Assembly (NCBI RefSeq): GCF_022179345.1
Contig: NZ_BPQR01000043.1
Coordinates: forward strand, 62,001-126,000
Origin: Methylobacterium jeotgali
Lineage (GTDB): Bacteria > Pseudomonadota > Alphaproteobacteria > Rhizobiales > Beijerinckiaceae
Length of the DNA stretch: 64,000 nucleotides
Direction of reading: 5' to 3'
The position numbers and the translations under genes were made by a program. The notes under the pieces were generated by a model. That model worked only from the letters and a program-made list of their open reading frames with translations. It had not been told where the DNA came from and did no database searches. This document shows positions 63,770 through 64,000 of the stretch, piece after piece; position 1 is the stretch's first letter; the number at the start of each line of letters is the position of its first letter.

Positions 63770-64000
63770 GCTCCGCCCGGGACTGCCGCTGCCCTCTTGC
63801 TGACGCCCGGGGCATCACGGACGGCGTCCCGGCTGCGCCGGCACCAAGCGCTGGGCCTGCGGCGTTGCGTCTCGCTCCCGCTCGACCCATCACCCGCCGC
63901 GGCCTTGCACGCGAAGGCCGCCGAACGCCGTTCGCCGCCGCTTCGTAAGGCGGATGACGGCGAATATCGGCCGATCGCTCACCGATCGGAAAGGGTAAGA

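Noticed and set aside
1-64000. CRISPR arrays or long direct repeats
   Set aside because: Reading through the intergenic spaces showed no regularly spaced repeats.

Overview
This window comes from a very GC-rich alphaproteobacterium of the Rhizobiales type, most likely Methylobacterium or a close relative. The evidence is an ATP12-type F1 assembly chaperone, an NdvA/ChvA-like glucan exporter, a methylsuccinyl-CoA dehydrogenase of the ethylmalonyl-CoA pathway together with propionyl-CoA carboxylase beta, phasins, and a degP-rarA-(Hsp70)-rluC-HAD-ATP12-pccB gene order. The genus is inferred, not proven.

Positions 1-22050 form most of a type VI secretion system (T6SS). Leftward genes are an OmpA-like protein, tssA, tssB, tssC, hcp and tssE, plus the first codons of a further gene, perhaps tssF. 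Rightward genes are vgrG, a 185-residue unknown, tagH (FHA), tssK, tssL (with an OmpA domain), tssM, tagF, pppA (PP2C phosphatase), ppkA (membrane Ser/Thr kinase), and an unusual membrane protein joining a transposase-like zinc ribbon to a lytic-transglycosylase domain. A leftward LTxxQ-like periplasmic protein follows. tssF, tssG, clpV/tssH and tssJ are not in the window. A near-identical TTGG-N5-CCAA element lies before tssB and before tssK, a degenerate copy lies before the LTxxQ gene, and a different palindrome lies between the divergent ompA-like and vgrG genes. This suggests one regulon.

Positions 22313-27503 hold phosphate and ion functions: a Pit phosphate transporter, a CorA/ZntB-type metal transporter, an OprB-type porin and a PPK2 polyphosphate kinase. 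tRNA-Arg(ACG), an OhrR-type MarR regulator, a Nudix hydrolase and tRNA-Thr(GGT) follow.

Positions 29514-36522 are mixed chromosomal genes: a SleB-type hydrolase, a GNAT enzyme, a cysteine-cluster protein, a class III aminotransferase, a metallophosphoesterase, a TerB-like protein and several small exported proteins. Positions 36581-47610 carry the leftward housekeeping block pccB, MOSC protein, ATP12, HAD phosphatase, RluC-like pseudouridine synthase, YegD-like Hsp70, DUF3147-like protein, rarA and degP.

Positions 47883-52520 carry two phasin-type proteins, a small acidic protein, methylsuccinyl-CoA dehydrogenase and an EamA transporter, linking polyhydroxybutyrate and C2 assimilation; one phasin has a clear promoter with a palindrome between its hexamers. 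Positions 52766-63769 are mainly envelope functions: a BrkB-type membrane protein, a trimeric autotransporter, an NdvA-like exporter, a MotA/MotB stator pair, a CAP-domain lipoprotein, a large MscS-type channel and an HNH endonuclease. No CRISPR array, rRNA, insertion sequence or prophage was seen.
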